64,000 bases of DNA from Candidatus Neomarinimicrobiota bacterium (GCA_021157965.1 JAGGVO010000047.1:1-64000), one strand, 5' to 3'. Positions 18,283 through 28,083 are shown, counted from the stretch's first letter. Translations and numbers: made by a program. The notes: a model not told the origin generated them from the sequence alone.

Positions 18283-21200
18283 ATGACGCTTCATTCTCTG
18301 ACATCATGCAGGATCCATTGGAAGGATATCGATTTAATATCTTTATGTTCTAAATATGCCCATACGGTTAGAGCTATGACGCGGTTCAATTTTCAGAAGC
18401 ATTGGAAAGAATGCAAAATTATCCTTTTTTCTGTTGTCATCCTTTTCATTGTAGTTGGTGTTGGTATCTTTGGCACTTTATGGCAGGGGCGTATCACAGA
18501 TAATTATATACGGCAAAAACTCACACATCAGGTTCAGGGACTGGCGAATTCCTTGGATAAACAACTCATTAAAGAACTGAATTTTACATTGTCTGACAGC
18601 GCATCTTTTGCTTACCACCGTGTGGAAAACCAATTAAAACATTACGGACAATTAATTGATCACCGCGGTATTTATACACTCGCCTTAACAAACAACACAT
18701 TAAAAATGGGTCCCAACACTATTCCCGGACCCTTTTCATCCAAGGAATTATCACATTTTCTTACCGAAAAAAAACTGAACCCGAAGAATCGCATACGGCT
18801 TTACCAAGGAGAAACCGTTGTCCTTGGTCCCCTGAAGAATTCGGGAAATCAGATACTTACGGCATTGTCTCCTATTCACAATACGAAGACAGACTCCCTC
18901 ATCATGCTTATAGGGATAGATATTTTATACGATACCAATAATAGGGTTTTGATGATGTCCATCGTGATCGGTCTTATCTTTCTGGGTGGCATCATCATCA
19001 ACCTCTTCTGGCGCAAACGCCAGGAATCGCTCCTGCAGTATCTTGAAATTATCATTACGTTCGTTCTGGGCATTTTGTTAACAATGACCATCACATTTAT
19101 GTTTTATAATTATGAGTGTTCGAAACAAAACGAAATTTACAGGCAATTGAGTTCTTCCATTACAAGGGATGTAAACCGCTCATTTGAAACGATCCGAAAT
19201 CATCTGAACAGCCTTGTGAATTTCCAGGAAAACAGTAATTATGTGAACGACGAAGAATTTCGCCAGTTTGCCAAACACCTATTCAATACTTCACATGTCC
19301 GGTTTTATAGTTGGGTGGATTATATTGACCAACCCTCACTCAAATCCTATGAATATCAAATTGGGAAGGAAAAAAAGAGGCCATTCAAAGTCTGGGAGCG
19401 GACTCATGACGGATCTTCCATTCCGGTTGCTCCCCGGAATTATTATTTTCCTGTTCGACAAATAGCCCCTTTTACACCCCACGAAGCGCTGATCGGATTT
19501 GATATTTCTTCGGACCCTTTTCTTAAGGAAGTACTGGATGAGCTGCTAATTACAAAAATGATAACAGCCACAGGAGCTATTCCGAATTATAAAGAAAACA
19601 TTACTTCGGAAACACTATATATTATGAAACCGGCATTCAGACATGCCCATAAAGAATACAAAAGTCCCTTCTTCTGTGATCTCACAGGCATTGCTCTCAC
19701 AGCCCTTAACCTTTCCAGTATTTTACATCTCAGCATCCCGACCTATTCATTGGACGTTGATTCATTAATCTGCATCCATCTTGTGGATTTGGAAGATAAA
19801 GAGGGCCAACGGATTATCACATCGTATATGCCGGATAAACGGACTCCGTATCCCCCGTTTGTGAAAAAGGAAACACTTCGCGGATTTCGGCATTTCAGCA
19901 GTTACCCCCTGTTCATGTTCGGGCGTTCCCTGGCACTGGTCACTCATCCTACCCCGGCTTTTTATAGTACTTTTCCCCTGGGAACAACCCGCCTTACTTT
20001 CATTACCGGTCTGATTATCACGCTGTTTTTGACACTCTTCATCGCCTATTTGAGAAACAGGGAAAACCGCTTGGTTAAACTGGTGGATCAACGAACCCTG
20101 GAACTCCGGGAACGGGAAGAAAAGTACCGCTTGCTGACGGATAATTCCACAGATATGATTTGGTTGATGGATATGAATTACAATTTCAAATATGTGAGTC
20201 CGGCAGTTAAAAAGATGCTGGGATATGAACCAGAGGACATGACAGGCAGAAATATCCGGGAATTCTGTACTAAAGGCCATTTTGAAAAACTTGCCGAAAT
20301 CTTTCAAAAAGCTCTGGAATCCCTGCCGGAAAATGAAGGTCAAACATTCGAGACGGAATTTATTCGCAAAGATACAAAACCTCTGCCCGTGGAAATCGGC
20401 ACCACTCTGCTTTTGGATGATCAGGGAAATCCCATGGGTATTCAAGGCATTACGCGGGACATCACGGAACGTAAACAAGCCGAGGAACAGATTCGAAACA
20501 GTGATCGTATTTTCAACCATGCTTTGGATATGTTGTTCATTGCAGGATTTGACGGATATTTTAAAGTGCTGAATCCTTCCTGGACGCATGTGTTGGGTTG
20601 GAGTAAGGAAGAACTGCTATCCAGACCCTGGATTGAATTTATTCATCCCGAGGACAGAGATTCGACGGAGAAATTCCAGTCAGTGCTGATAAACGGGCAG
20701 GAAATTCGCCAATTTGAAAACCGGTATTTATGCAAAGACGGGACCATTAAATGGCTTGCCTGGAACTCATATCCCTATCCGGAAGAAAAAGTCCTGTATG
20801 GTGTGGCAAGAGATGTCACCGACAAAAAGAAAATTGAGAATAAGTTAAAGAATAGACTGAAAGAACTGGCCTGTATTTCATCGGTTCGCAAGGAAACACT
20901 GCAGAATCTCCCTGAGAAAGACTTTTGCGAGCGTGTAATCCGTCATGTAAAAACAGCCATGCAATTTCCCGGTTCGGTTTTTCCGGTCATTGAACTGGAA
21001 GGACGCATTTACCGCAACGGATCGGCCAATACAGTTGCAAATAAAAATTTACAGGCATTCATCAGGGCCCGGGATGAGGTATTGGGGCGCCTGGTTGTTT
21101 TTTACACTGAAAACAAACCCTTTATCATCCCGGAAGAACAGGATCTGATTAACAATGTAGCCAATACCATCGGTCTCTGGTATGAATGGAAGCGGGCACA

Positions 21201-22368
21201 GGCACGGGAAACACATGCTAAGAAAGTTTTGATGGGCAAACGAAATGTAAATCAGCTGATTATAAAAGAAACGGATAGAAACACACTGGTTGAAAAAGTC
21301 TGCGTGAATCTGACGGAAACTCTCGGCTATCAGTATGCCTGGATTATATTAATTGACAACGAAAATAATTTTCACATTACAAAAATTTCCGGCAAAGGCA
21401 CTTGTGGGTTTAAAGAGTCTTTTAATAACCTAAACGATAACACCCTGCCGGCCTGCATTACAGATATCATTGAATCACGTTCATTTCACATATACCATGG
21501 TTTAGAAAGCGTCTGCAACCAGTGTAAATTTTCTGATAAAGACCCGAACTATGCTGTTTATTCAGCTCCTTTGAGCTATCAGGACAAACTTTACGGCGTA
21601 ATAACAATGGGGGTGCCTTCGGCATTTGCTGAACTGGAAGAGGAACAGATCTTCTTTACTGAAGTGGCCGAAGACATCGGATTTGCCCTGTATAAAATCG
21701 AACTGGAAGAAAAACGAAGGACTTACGAACAACAAATCCTGAAAAACCTGCAGGAAAAGGAAATCCTTCTGCAGGAAATTCATCACCGGGTAAAAAACAA
21801 CCTAAATGTGATTTCAAGTCTTTTAAAACTTCAGGCACGAAAAATCAAGACAAAAGAAGATGCTATCGAAGCCTTTAAAAAGAGCAGCGACCGGGTTCTG
21901 GCCATGGCACTGGTCCATAAAAAGCTGTATGACACGAAAAATATTGAAGCAGTGAATATGAAATCCTATCTGGCCAGCCTGGCCAATCAGTTAGTCTCTA
22001 CCTATGCCCACGGACCCCAAATCAAGGTAAAAAGCGATGTGGAAAATATTGCCTTAAGCATCAACACAGCCGTCCCCTGTGGACTCATCCTCAATGAATT
22101 AATATCAAATGCCCTGAAATACGCTTTTCGGGGAAGGGATACAGGCGAAATCCATCTGAAAGTCTTCTCACCAGATACCGAAACTGTCCAGATAAAAGTA
22201 AAAGACAACGGGGTCGGTTTACCAAAAGGTTTTGATCCTCAGAAAAGTGAGTCCCTGGGTTGTCATCTGGTTCAATTATTAACAGAACAAATCAAAGGAA
22301 CCCTTCAGGTTGAATCGAAAAAATCCCGGGGGACGGTATTTACCATCACATTTCCTCAGAAAGAGTAA
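18283..22368 (+). CDS. Multi-domain sensor histidine kinase (CHASE-PAS-PAS-GAF-GAF-HisKA_2)
   Basis: Membrane sensor kinase of 1361 residues. Hydrophobic segments at about 46-68, 222-243, 253-275 and 570-592 bracket two extracytoplasmic regions. The second (about 285-565) looks like a CHASE ligand domain (YSWVDYI, FPVRQIAPFTPHEALIGFDI). Two PAS domains (about 614-735, 740-850) and two GAF-like regions (about 865-970, 985-1140) follow. The kinase core has the HisKA_2 phospho-site EIHHRVKNNL (H1167/H1168), an N-box LNELISNALKYA and DNGVGLP. No response regulator gene is adjacent. The start is uncertain: neither the ATG at 18283 nor the one at 18376 has a clear ribosome-binding site. HisKA_2 kinases often signal through separately encoded receiver proteins. 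Confidence 0.9.
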   Translation: MTLHSLTSCRIHWKDIDLISLCSKYAHTVRAMTRFNFQKHWKECKIILFSVVILFIVVGVGIFGTLWQGRITDNYIRQKLTHQVQGLANSLDKQLIKELNFTLSDSASFAYHRVENQLKHYGQLIDHRGIYTLALTNNTLKMGPNTIPGPFSSKELSHFLTEKKLNPKNRIRLYQGETVVLGPLKNSGNQILTALSPIHNTKTDSLIMLIGIDILYDTNNRVLMMSIVIGLIFLGGIIINLFWRKRQESLLQYLEIIITFVLGILLTMTITFMFYNYECSKQNEIYRQLSSSITRDVNRSFETIRNHLNSLVNFQENSNYVNDEEFRQFAKHLFNTSHVRFYSWVDYIDQPSLKSYEYQIGKEKKRPFKVWERTHDGSSIPVAPRNYYFPVRQIAPFTPHEALIGFDISSDPFLKEVLDELLITKMITATGAIPNYKENITSETLYIMKPAFRHAHKEYKSPFFCDLTGIALTALNLSSILHLSIPTYSLDVDSLICIHLVDLEDKEGQRIITSYMPDKRTPYPPFVKKETLRGFRHFSSYPLFMFGRSLALVTHPTPAFYSTFPLGTTRLTFITGLIITLFLTLFIAYLRNRENRLVKLVDQRTLELREREEKYRLLTDNSTDMIWLMDMNYNFKYVSPAVKKMLGYEPEDMTGRNIREFCTKGHFEKLAEIFQKALESLPENEGQTFETEFIRKDTKPLPVEIGTTLLLDDQGNPMGIQGITRDITERKQAEEQIRNSDRIFNHALDMLFIAGFDGYFKVLNPSWTHVLGWSKEELLSRPWIEFIHPEDRDSTEKFQSVLINGQEIRQFENRYLCKDGTIKWLAWNSYPYPEEKVLYGVARDVTDKKKIENKLKNRLKELACISSVRKETLQNLPEKDFCERVIRHVKTAMQFPGSVFPVIELEGRIYRNGSANTVANKNLQAFIRARDEVLGRLVVFYTENKPFIIPEEQDLINNVANTIGLWYEWKRAQARETHAKKVLMGKRNVNQLIIKETDRNTLVEKVCVNLTETLGYQYAWIILIDNENNFHITKISGKGTCGFKESFNNLNDNTLPACITDIIESRSFHIYHGLESVCNQCKFSDKDPNYAVYSAPLSYQDKLYGVITMGVPSAFAELEEEQIFFTEVAEDIGFALYKIELEEKRRTYEQQILKNLQEKEILLQEIHHRVKNNLNVISSLLKLQARKIKTKEDAIEAFKKSSDRVLAMALVHKKLYDTKNIEAVNMKSYLASLANQLVSTYAHGPQIKVKSDVENIALSINTAVPCGLILNELISNALKYAFRGRDTGEIHLKVFSPDTETVQIKVKDNGVGLPKGFDPQKSESLGCHLVQLLTEQIKGTLQVESKKSRGTVFTITFPQKE

Positions 22369-22390
22369 GAATCACAAAGCGGAGTCTGTC

Positions 22391-22609
22391 ATGGCAAGAA
22401 AACTTTTTCTGCTTTCTGTTCGCCTTCCCCGCTATATGCTCCGAATTATAGTCTTGTTGCTATTTATACTTTTCTGCCTTTTGCCGGATATGTTATCCGG
22501 CCGTGAAGTTCGTGTCGGCATCTATGAAAATCCACCCAAGGTTTTTCTGGATGATTCAAAGAATCCTCAGGAGATTTTTGTAAACATCATGAATGATATT
22601 GCCCGGTGA
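22391..22609 (+). pseudogene. Decayed remnant of a solute-binding-domain sensor gene
   Basis: A 72-residue frame with a signal anchor (about 15-36) followed by GREVRVGIYENPPKVFLDDSKNPQEI, which is how periplasmic SBP_bac_3-type sensor domains begin. It ends in TGA after NDIAR. Reading on in the +1 frame gives GDKGIHVTIEFPLGNT and another stop, which continues the same domain pattern. The rest of the gene is missing, so this looks like a frameshifted and deleted sensor gene directly after the intact kinase. A small functional protein is unlikely but not excluded. Confidence 0.7.
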
Positions 22610-22691
22610 TAAAGGGATTCATGTGACGATAGAATTTCCTTTGGGAAATACATAGACAGTTAAAATCACTACTCATAACTTCGGATATTTT

Positions 22692-23630
22692 TTAGATAGA
22701 ATTTTTTTCCCAGGGGAGAGTGATATTCATGGTCCGCATCTTTTCTTCAAATTCGTAGCGTTCCTGTTTTTTTTTCAGGATTCCCTGTGCATCCCGCACC
22801 AACCAGCCAAAAGATTCCGCCTTTTCAAGGGCAGCTTCCGGGAGCCCCCTGAGCAGACATGCCAGGATTTCCCGTTCAAGGCGTGAAAATTGTATGGACT
22901 TCATCACATAATCATTGAATGCTTCCCAAGTTACCGGGACCCAGCGGCTTACAATTTCATGGCCTATCGTCAGAGCATAGTCCCGGATTTCTTTTTGAGC
23001 ATTGCTCTCCATCCGGAGTTTGAGAAAATGGAGGAGATTGTGGAGGTCAATCTTCCAGTATGCCTCCGTATAGGTACAGAGGGGTAAGTCCTTTCGTGCC
23101 TGTTCACGGGCAACACCCGCCTCCAGGCGTTTTGAATAGACTTGGCGTGCTAACTGGTGTAATTCCGATTCCTGTTGGCTGAATTCCCGCCCGATCTCCG
23201 GATCAATGAGTCCGGCACTCCCCTGATGGTTTACGGCAGACTGACCGCGCCAGGCATCAGGAGCTGTTTTCTGAGCTGCATTGATAGCAATGGAATAGCG
23301 GGTGGAATATTCATTGACACTGGCCGTTCGGTGGCGTATCCACTGGCGCCAGCAATCCATGGGCACGCGAACATGAAGTTTGATTGAGCACATTTCAAAG
23401 GGACTCGTGTGCTGGTGTCGGAGCAGATACCGAATGAGTTCCCGGTCCCGGCTGACCTTTTTCGTCCCCTTTCCATATGAGACTCTGGCCGCCTGGACAA
23501 TACTGCTATCAGTACCCATATAATCCACAACCCGCACAAAGCCGTCATCCAGTACTTTAAAAGGTTTGCCCAAAATCTCATCCAGAGCTTTGCTGTTAAA
23601 CCGCACCAATTTTTCCATTATTTCTTCCAT
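22692..23630 (-). CDS. thyX: Flavin-dependent thymidylate synthase
   Basis: Makes dTMP from dUMP using methylene-tetrahydrofolate and FAD/NADPH. The ThyX signature RHRTASVNEYSTRYS is intact, followed by conserved C-terminal segments with RWVPVTWEAFNDYV. At 312 residues it is longer than the compact 220-250 residue bacterial type, with an added C-terminal helical tail. I chose the ATG at 23630, which has GAGGAG four bases upstream; a further ATG lies 12 bases earlier and one 12 bases later. It is divergent from nfo. ThyX instead of ThyA fits an anaerobic or microaerophilic lifestyle. Confidence 0.95.
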   Translation of the reverse strand: MEEIMEKLVRFNSKALDEILGKPFKVLDDGFVRVVDYMGTDSSIVQAARVSYGKGTKKVSRDRELIRYLLRHQHTSPFEMCSIKLHVRVPMDCWRQWIRHRTASVNEYSTRYSIAINAAQKTAPDAWRGQSAVNHQGSAGLIDPEIGREFSQQESELHQLARQVYSKRLEAGVAREQARKDLPLCTYTEAYWKIDLHNLLHFLKLRMESNAQKEIRDYALTIGHEIVSRWVPVTWEAFNDYVMKSIQFSRLEREILACLLRGLPEAALEKAESFGWLVRDAQGILKKKQERYEFEEKMRTMNITLPWEKNSI

Positions 23631-23749
23631 CGGTCTCCTCATCCTTTCATGTCCGGGATAAGTTAAGAAAATTCCGATGCGATGGCTTTGGAAATTCTTT
23701 TTTTAATTCCGGGGTTAGCTTTTATATTTTCCTGTAAAAGGAGAAATGC

Positions 23750-24613
23750 ATGAAACCTTATTACATCGGAGCCCACGTAAGTGCAGCAGGGGGTGTGTCA
23801 AATGCTCCCAAAAACGCGGCAGACATCGGTGCTACCGGCTTTGCCTTCTTTACGAAAAATCAGCGACAATGGCACGCCAAACCCCTTGAAAAAGATGAGA
23901 TCACCACCTTCAAGGAAACCTGTGCAGCCCTGAATTTTCCTCCTGAAAGCATTCTTCCCCATGACAGTTATCTGATTAATTTGGGTCATCCGGAAACGGA
24001 CGGACTCCAAAAAAGCCGTGAAGCTTTTCTGGATGAGATGAAACGGTGTGAACAATTGGGATTGGACCGTCTGAATTTTCATCCGGGAAGTCATTTAAGG
24101 AAAATATCAGAGAAAGCGTGCCTTGCCCGGGTTGCAGAATCTGTCAACTGGGTCCTTAACCAAACTGAAGGTGTGATGGCTGTCCTCGAAAATACAGCCG
24201 GTCAGGGAAGCAATATCGGTTATTCCTTTGAGCAATTAGCTGAAATCCTGGATCAGGTGAAAGAAAAGGACCGGGTAGGGATTTGTATCGATACCTGTCA
24301 TGCTTTTGCGGCAGGATATGATCTGAGAACAGAAGAATCCTGCCGGATGGTCTTTGAAGAATTCGACACCCTCATCGGATTTTCCAAACTAAAGGGAATG
24401 CATTTTAATGATGCCAAAACCGGATTGGGTGAAAAAAAGGACCGTCATGAATCATTGGGAAAAGGAACCCTGGGATTAACTGTCTTTAAATTTATCATGT
24501 CGGATGACCGGTTCAGGGGCATCCCCCTGATACTGGAAACCGTCAACCCGGAGATTTGGGCTGATGAAATCCAAATGCTTCTATCCTTTACAAAATCAAA
24601 CAAATCCTCCTAA
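23750..24613 (+). CDS. nfo: Deoxyribonuclease IV (AP endonuclease)
   Basis: Base-excision-repair AP endonuclease with three zinc ions in a TIM barrel, 287 residues, standard length. Visible signatures include [78 protein letters not shown] and the late ILETVNP. These hold the expected His, Glu and Asp metal ligands. AGGAG precedes the ATG. It is the first gene of a + strand run that continues with the CDF transporter after 29 bp. Confidence 0.97.
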   Translation: MKPYYIGAHVSAAGGVSNAPKNAADIGATGFAFFTKNQRQWHAKPLEKDEITTFKETCAALNFPPESILPHDSYLINLGHPETDGLQKSREAFLDEMKRCEQLGLDRLNFHPGSHLRKISEKACLARVAESVNWVLNQTEGVMAVLENTAGQGSNIGYSFEQLAEILDQVKEKDRVGICIDTCHAFAAGYDLRTEESCRMVFEEFDTLIGFSKLKGMHFNDAKTGLGEKKDRHESLGKGTLGLTVFKFIMSDDRFRGIPLILETVNPEIWADEIQMLLSFTKSNKSS

Positions 24614-24642
24614 ATTAGTTCACTTAACACTATGAGGTTCAT

Positions 24643-25530
24643 GTGCATTCCCATTCACATCATCATGTATCATCACGGGGTAAAATCCTGATTGTATTCC
24701 TGCTGAATGCAGCAATTACACTGGCAGAATTCATTGGCGGATTCTTATCCAACAGTCTTGCCCTCTTATCCGATGCTGTTCATAATCTGCAAGATACCCT
24801 GGCTATCGGCATCAGTTATGGCGCTCAGGCATTATCAAAAAAACCGGCAAACACACGTTTTACCTTTGGTTATCACAGGGCAGAAATCCTTTCTGCTTTT
24901 ATCAACATGTCCATACTGATCGTCATTGCCTTTTTTCTGGTCCGTGAAGCCTGGGAGCGCTTTCAAAATCCGGAAATCCCTGTCTTAAGCATTATGCTCC
25001 CCGTTGCATTTATTGGACTTGCCGGAAACGCATTGAGTATCTTTTTTTTACAAAAGGATAAAAATCACAGCCTGAATATCCGAAGTGCTTTTTTACATCT
25101 TTTTTACGACACACTGAGCTCTGTCGCTGTGATTATTGCCGCCATCGGCGCATGGCTATGGCAATGGTCATGGATTGATCCGGCTGTCACATTGATTATC
25201 GCCATCTTCATGATTTTCAGTAGCGTGAAAGTTCTCAAATCCACCATACGGATATTACTGAACGGAACCCCGGAAGATCTGCATCTGAATCAGATTGTAC
25301 AAAAGCTGGAAACCATTGATGAAATCATTAATATTCACCATGTCCATATCTGGAACATCTCAGAGTCCCATCGGGCATTTAGTTGTGAAGCCATCATTGA
25401 TGACCGGCTTTTATCAAAAACATCCCGAATCCGTGAAAAAATGTTACGCATTTTAAAAGAATACCACATTGACCACCTCACGGTACAATTTGAAACGGAG
25501 TGTGATGATGAAAGAATTATTCATACGTAA
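24643..25530 (+). CDS. Cation diffusion facilitator (zinc/metal efflux, CzcD/ZitB-like)
   Basis: Inner-membrane divalent-metal/proton antiporter, 295 residues. A histidine-rich N-terminus (HSHSHHH) precedes six hydrophobic segments. The membrane metal site is suggested by SDAVHNLQD in helix 2 and HLFYD in helix 5, and a cytoplasmic C-terminal domain contains IHHVHIWNIS. The start is GTG at 24643 with GAGG at 5-nt spacing; an ATG two bases upstream is out of frame. Zn2+ is the usual substrate of this subgroup. Confidence 0.92.
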   Translation: MHSHSHHHVSSRGKILIVFLLNAAITLAEFIGGFLSNSLALLSDAVHNLQDTLAIGISYGAQALSKKPANTRFTFGYHRAEILSAFINMSILIVIAFFLVREAWERFQNPEIPVLSIMLPVAFIGLAGNALSIFFLQKDKNHSLNIRSAFLHLFYDTLSSVAVIIAAIGAWLWQWSWIDPAVTLIIAIFMIFSSVKVLKSTIRILLNGTPEDLHLNQIVQKLETIDEIINIHHVHIWNISESHRAFSCEAIIDDRLLSKTSRIREKMLRILKEYHIDHLTVQFETECDDERIIHT

Positions 25531-25597
25531 AGAGATGTGGGAGATGGGTGATTTGATAATCAGAGATTTACAAGTTTTTCGGCAATAAGGAGTACAA

Positions 25598-26170
25598 ATG
25601 GCATACATCAAAATAATCGAGCCGGATGATGCTGAGGGGACATTAAAAGAAATCTATCAACAATTAGAGAAAACAAGGGGTAAGCTGGCAAACATTCATA
25701 AAATTCAGAGTTTGAATCCTGAAAGCATAACCAGGCACATGGATCTTTACATGACGGTTATGTTCGGTAAATCTCCGCTAACCCGTTCACAGCGTGAAAT
25801 GATAGCTGTCGTGGTATCCAAGGCCAACCGATGTAAATACTGTCAGCAACATCATCTTGAAGCGCTGAAACATTTTTGGAAAGAGGAGAAGAAGTTAAGG
25901 ACTTTTCATAAGAATTATCGAAATGCCGGATTATCATCTGTTGAGTTGTTATTATGCCAATATGCTGAAAAGCTAACATTGACTCCTGATTCAACAGAAG
26001 TTGAAAATTGTATCGTTGAAATGAAACATGCAGGGTTTGATGACCGTTCAATATTAGATGCCGCTTTGGTCATTGCATATTTTAACTTTGTAAATCGAAT
26101 AGTACTGGGTTTAGGTGTAGAACCGGAAAAAGAAGGTGTCGATGGATATATCTATGATAGTGAGGAATAA
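25598..26170 (+). CDS. AhpD-like / carboxymuconolactone decarboxylase family peroxidase-related protein
   Basis: 190-residue alpha-helical protein of the AhpD/CMD fold, peroxidase-related subgroup. The redox motif is C79-K-Y-C82 followed by QQHH (RCKYCQQHHLEAL), the expected CxxC...H arrangement of alkylhydroperoxidases. AAGGAG is placed well before the ATG. The 3' end overlaps the convergent msrC by 19 bp. A role in reducing peroxides via a thiol relay is likely. No AhpC peroxiredoxin is adjacent. Confidence 0.85.
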   Translation: MAYIKIIEPDDAEGTLKEIYQQLEKTRGKLANIHKIQSLNPESITRHMDLYMTVMFGKSPLTRSQREMIAVVVSKANRCKYCQQHHLEALKHFWKEEKKLRTFHKNYRNAGLSSVELLLCQYAEKLTLTPDSTEVENCIVEMKHAGFDDRSILDAALVIAYFNFVNRIVLGLGVEPEKEGVDGYIYDSEE

Positions 26171-26658
26171 CTTATATTTTTTTCCAGCAATCGGACAATC
26201 TTTTCAAGTCCGATCTGATCTGCCTGAGTAAAGCGGCTCATTAAAGGACTATCAATATCCAAAACGGCGATCACATCATTATTATTCAGAACAGGGATCA
26301 CGATTTCGGAATGAGATTCGGGATCACAGGCAATATGTCCGGGAAAGGTATGTACATCATCCACGCGAAGGGTTTTACGGGAAGAAAAAGCCATCCCGCA
26401 AACGCCCTGGCCGGGTGCAATCCGTACACAGGCCGGCTTCCCCTGAAAAGGGCCGAGGACCAATTCTCCTTTTTTAAAAAAATAGAACCCAACCCAATTA
26501 ATATCCGGCAAAGTATGCCAGATCAGGGATGACATATTCGCAGTCAGGGCAATAATATCCGTTTCTCCCGACATCATTGTTTCGGCATAATGATAGAGTT
26601 CCTGATAAAAATACTCCCGGTTTTCGGCTGATATTTCTGAGAATTCAAACATATTCAA
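26152..26658 (-). CDS. msrC: Free methionine-(R)-sulfoxide reductase (GAF-domain fRMsr)
   Basis: GAF-fold enzyme that reduces free methionine-R-sulfoxide, 168 residues. The three family cysteines are Cys77 (PACVRI), Cys87 (GQGVCGMA) and Cys111 (IACDPESHSEI), with the same 10- and 24-residue spacing as the catalytic cysteines of E. coli MsrC. WVGFYFF and the EIVIPV core are conserved. It converges on the AhpD-like gene and overlaps it slightly. The pairing with a peroxidase-like gene suggests an oxidative-damage locus. Confidence 0.93.
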   Translation of the reverse strand: MNMFEFSEISAENREYFYQELYHYAETMMSGETDIIALTANMSSLIWHTLPDINWVGFYFFKKGELVLGPFQGKPACVRIAPGQGVCGMAFSSRKTLRVDDVHTFPGHIACDPESHSEIVIPVLNNNDVIAVLDIDSPLMSRFTQADQIGLEKIVRLLEKNISYSSLS

Positions 26659-26715
26659 TCATCATTCCGGATTCGCTTACCACGTTACAGACATTATGCC
26701 GGACTTCTTGCTGAG

Positions 26716-26804
26716 CGGAGAGAGAGGGATTCGAACCCCCGGTCCGCCGAAGCGGACGCCACATTTCGAGTGTGGTGCATTCAACCAGGCTCTGCCATCT
26801 CTCC
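26716..26804 (-). tRNA. tRNA-Ser (anticodon CGA)
   Basis: On the minus strand the 7-bp acceptor stem GGAGAGA/TCTCTCC encloses a D arm, an anticodon stem CCACA/TGTGG with loop CTCGAAA (anticodon CGA), a long type II variable arm (GTCCGC-TTCG-GCGGAC) and a T arm with GGTTCGAATCC. Discriminator G73 fits serine. CCA is not encoded. Confidence 0.95.
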
Positions 26805-26984
26805 TTCAGGCGCGAATTTAAAAGATATCCCGGGCATTTAAAAGACGGAAAAAGGCAGCAATAAATTCTTCCTTGCAATCAACTTACATTTTCTTAAATT
26901 TCACGATGTTTCTTGACGGTAGATAAAAATATTGCGGATCAGGAAGAAAACATGTATTATCAAACCATCTGGGAAGGTGAGTAG

Positions 26985-27785
26985 ATGCTTTTACGACTCA
27001 TATTAGCTCCGCAAGTTCCGAATTATAGTATTCCAATTAATGTAAATACACAAGTCCGTCATTTGATTCGTTTAGCGACGCGGACATTTCATCGCTATTG
27101 TGATGAAAACATTATCAGGGAACGCCGCTGGCAATCCTTTGACGCATATACTTTTTCACAACTTCATATTCCCAACCGGAAAATCAATGAAAACCGTATT
27201 ATGGGGGGAGAAGAACCAACTACCCTCTTTATTTCATCCCCGGATGTCCAGTTCATCAATTGCCTGGATAAAGTCTTCAAAGAGTGGGAAGTCATTCAGA
27301 TTCAAACAACCCGCTTTACCCTTGTACGGACAGAATTTGAAGAGACAGCGGAACTGGAAGAAGTCCCCCACTTTACCTGCCTTTCTCCTGCCGCTATAAC
27401 CCGACCACAAAAATCAAAAGCCTTCATGTTTATCCTCCCCATGGATTACGACATGAATTATTATCTCACGCAGGCCATGCACAGACGGTATGAGGCCTAT
27501 TATGGTAAAACACTGGAAAAACCTTTTCTCAAGGTAGAATTTGATCCGGATTACGTACTCCGAAAAAAAAGCAAGATTACCAAATTAATCAATATTCATA
27601 AATACGAAGATCTTGGTTTTCTCAAGGTAAAAAGTTTCTTTTCACCCTTGGTTCTCAGAGGAACGCCGGAACTGGTACGTTTTGCCTATGAGGCTGGCCT
27701 GGGAGAATTTACCGATTATGGATTCGGCATGCTTCAACACGTTGTGCCTGATAAATATGCAAAAGGCCGGCGTATTACAACTTAG
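26985..27785 (+). CDS. cas6: Cas6-like CRISPR RNA endoribonuclease, solitary
   Basis: 266-residue protein with the Cas6 layout of two ferredoxin-like folds. The C-terminal glycine-rich loop GLGEFTDYGFGMLQ (about 243-256) is the hallmark of the superfamily, and the N-terminal half (INVNTQVRHLIRLATRTFHRYC...YTFSQLHIP) matches the crRNA-processing type. The normal role is cutting pre-crRNA within repeats. No other cas gene and no repeat-spacer array are visible, so its substrate must be elsewhere in the genome or the gene is an orphan. GGTGAG precedes the ATG. A dispersed promoter-like element lies about 205 bp after its stop. Confidence 0.85.
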   Translation: MLLRLILAPQVPNYSIPINVNTQVRHLIRLATRTFHRYCDENIIRERRWQSFDAYTFSQLHIPNRKINENRIMGGEEPTTLFISSPDVQFINCLDKVFKEWEVIQIQTTRFTLVRTEFEETAELEEVPHFTCLSPAAITRPQKSKAFMFILPMDYDMNYYLTQAMHRRYEAYYGKTLEKPFLKVEFDPDYVLRKKSKITKLINIHKYEDLGFLKVKSFFSPLVLRGTPELVRFAYEAGLGEFTDYGFGMLQHVVPDKYAKGRRITT

Positions 27786-27990
27786 TTGAGTTGAAAGTTA
27801 ATAGTGAAAAAAATGGGGTTGGCGTTTTAAGTTGAGAGTGTGTGAAGAGAAAAGGCAGAAATTATTATCAACTGTTTTTGGGTTAATCAGCAATGAAACC
27901 TCTTGATTTGTCATCCGTTCTTTTTTTCTCACCTGTCCCATAACCGCTTTCCGGTAAAAAGCATACTTATATAAAATATATAATATGATT

Positions 27991-28042
27991 TATAATATTA
28001 TTTTGCATTTATTGATTTTCGTCACTATTTTATCCCCGAGGG
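27991..28042 (+). repeat. Dispersed promoter-like intergenic element, copy B
   Basis: TATAATATTA at 27991, TTGCAT at 28003-28008, TATTTT at 28026-28031, then ATCCCCGAGGG. Spacing is identical to the other three copies. It lies between convergent cas6 and PPDK genes. A transcript starting just after the TATTTT would meet the terminator at 28084-28122 after about 80 nt, compatible with a small RNA. The rest of the gap (27786-27990) is AT-rich, with a degenerate TTGAGTTGAAAG-type low-complexity stretch next to the cas6 stop and no coding signal. Confidence 0.75.
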
Positions 28043-28083
28043 TGTTTTATAATTAAATAAATTTTTATTGTATAAATTCCTGA

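Noticed and set aside
20282-20572. 96-codon frame inside the sensor kinase PAS region
   Set aside because: Alternate frame of an intact domain; no start signal and no conserved motif.
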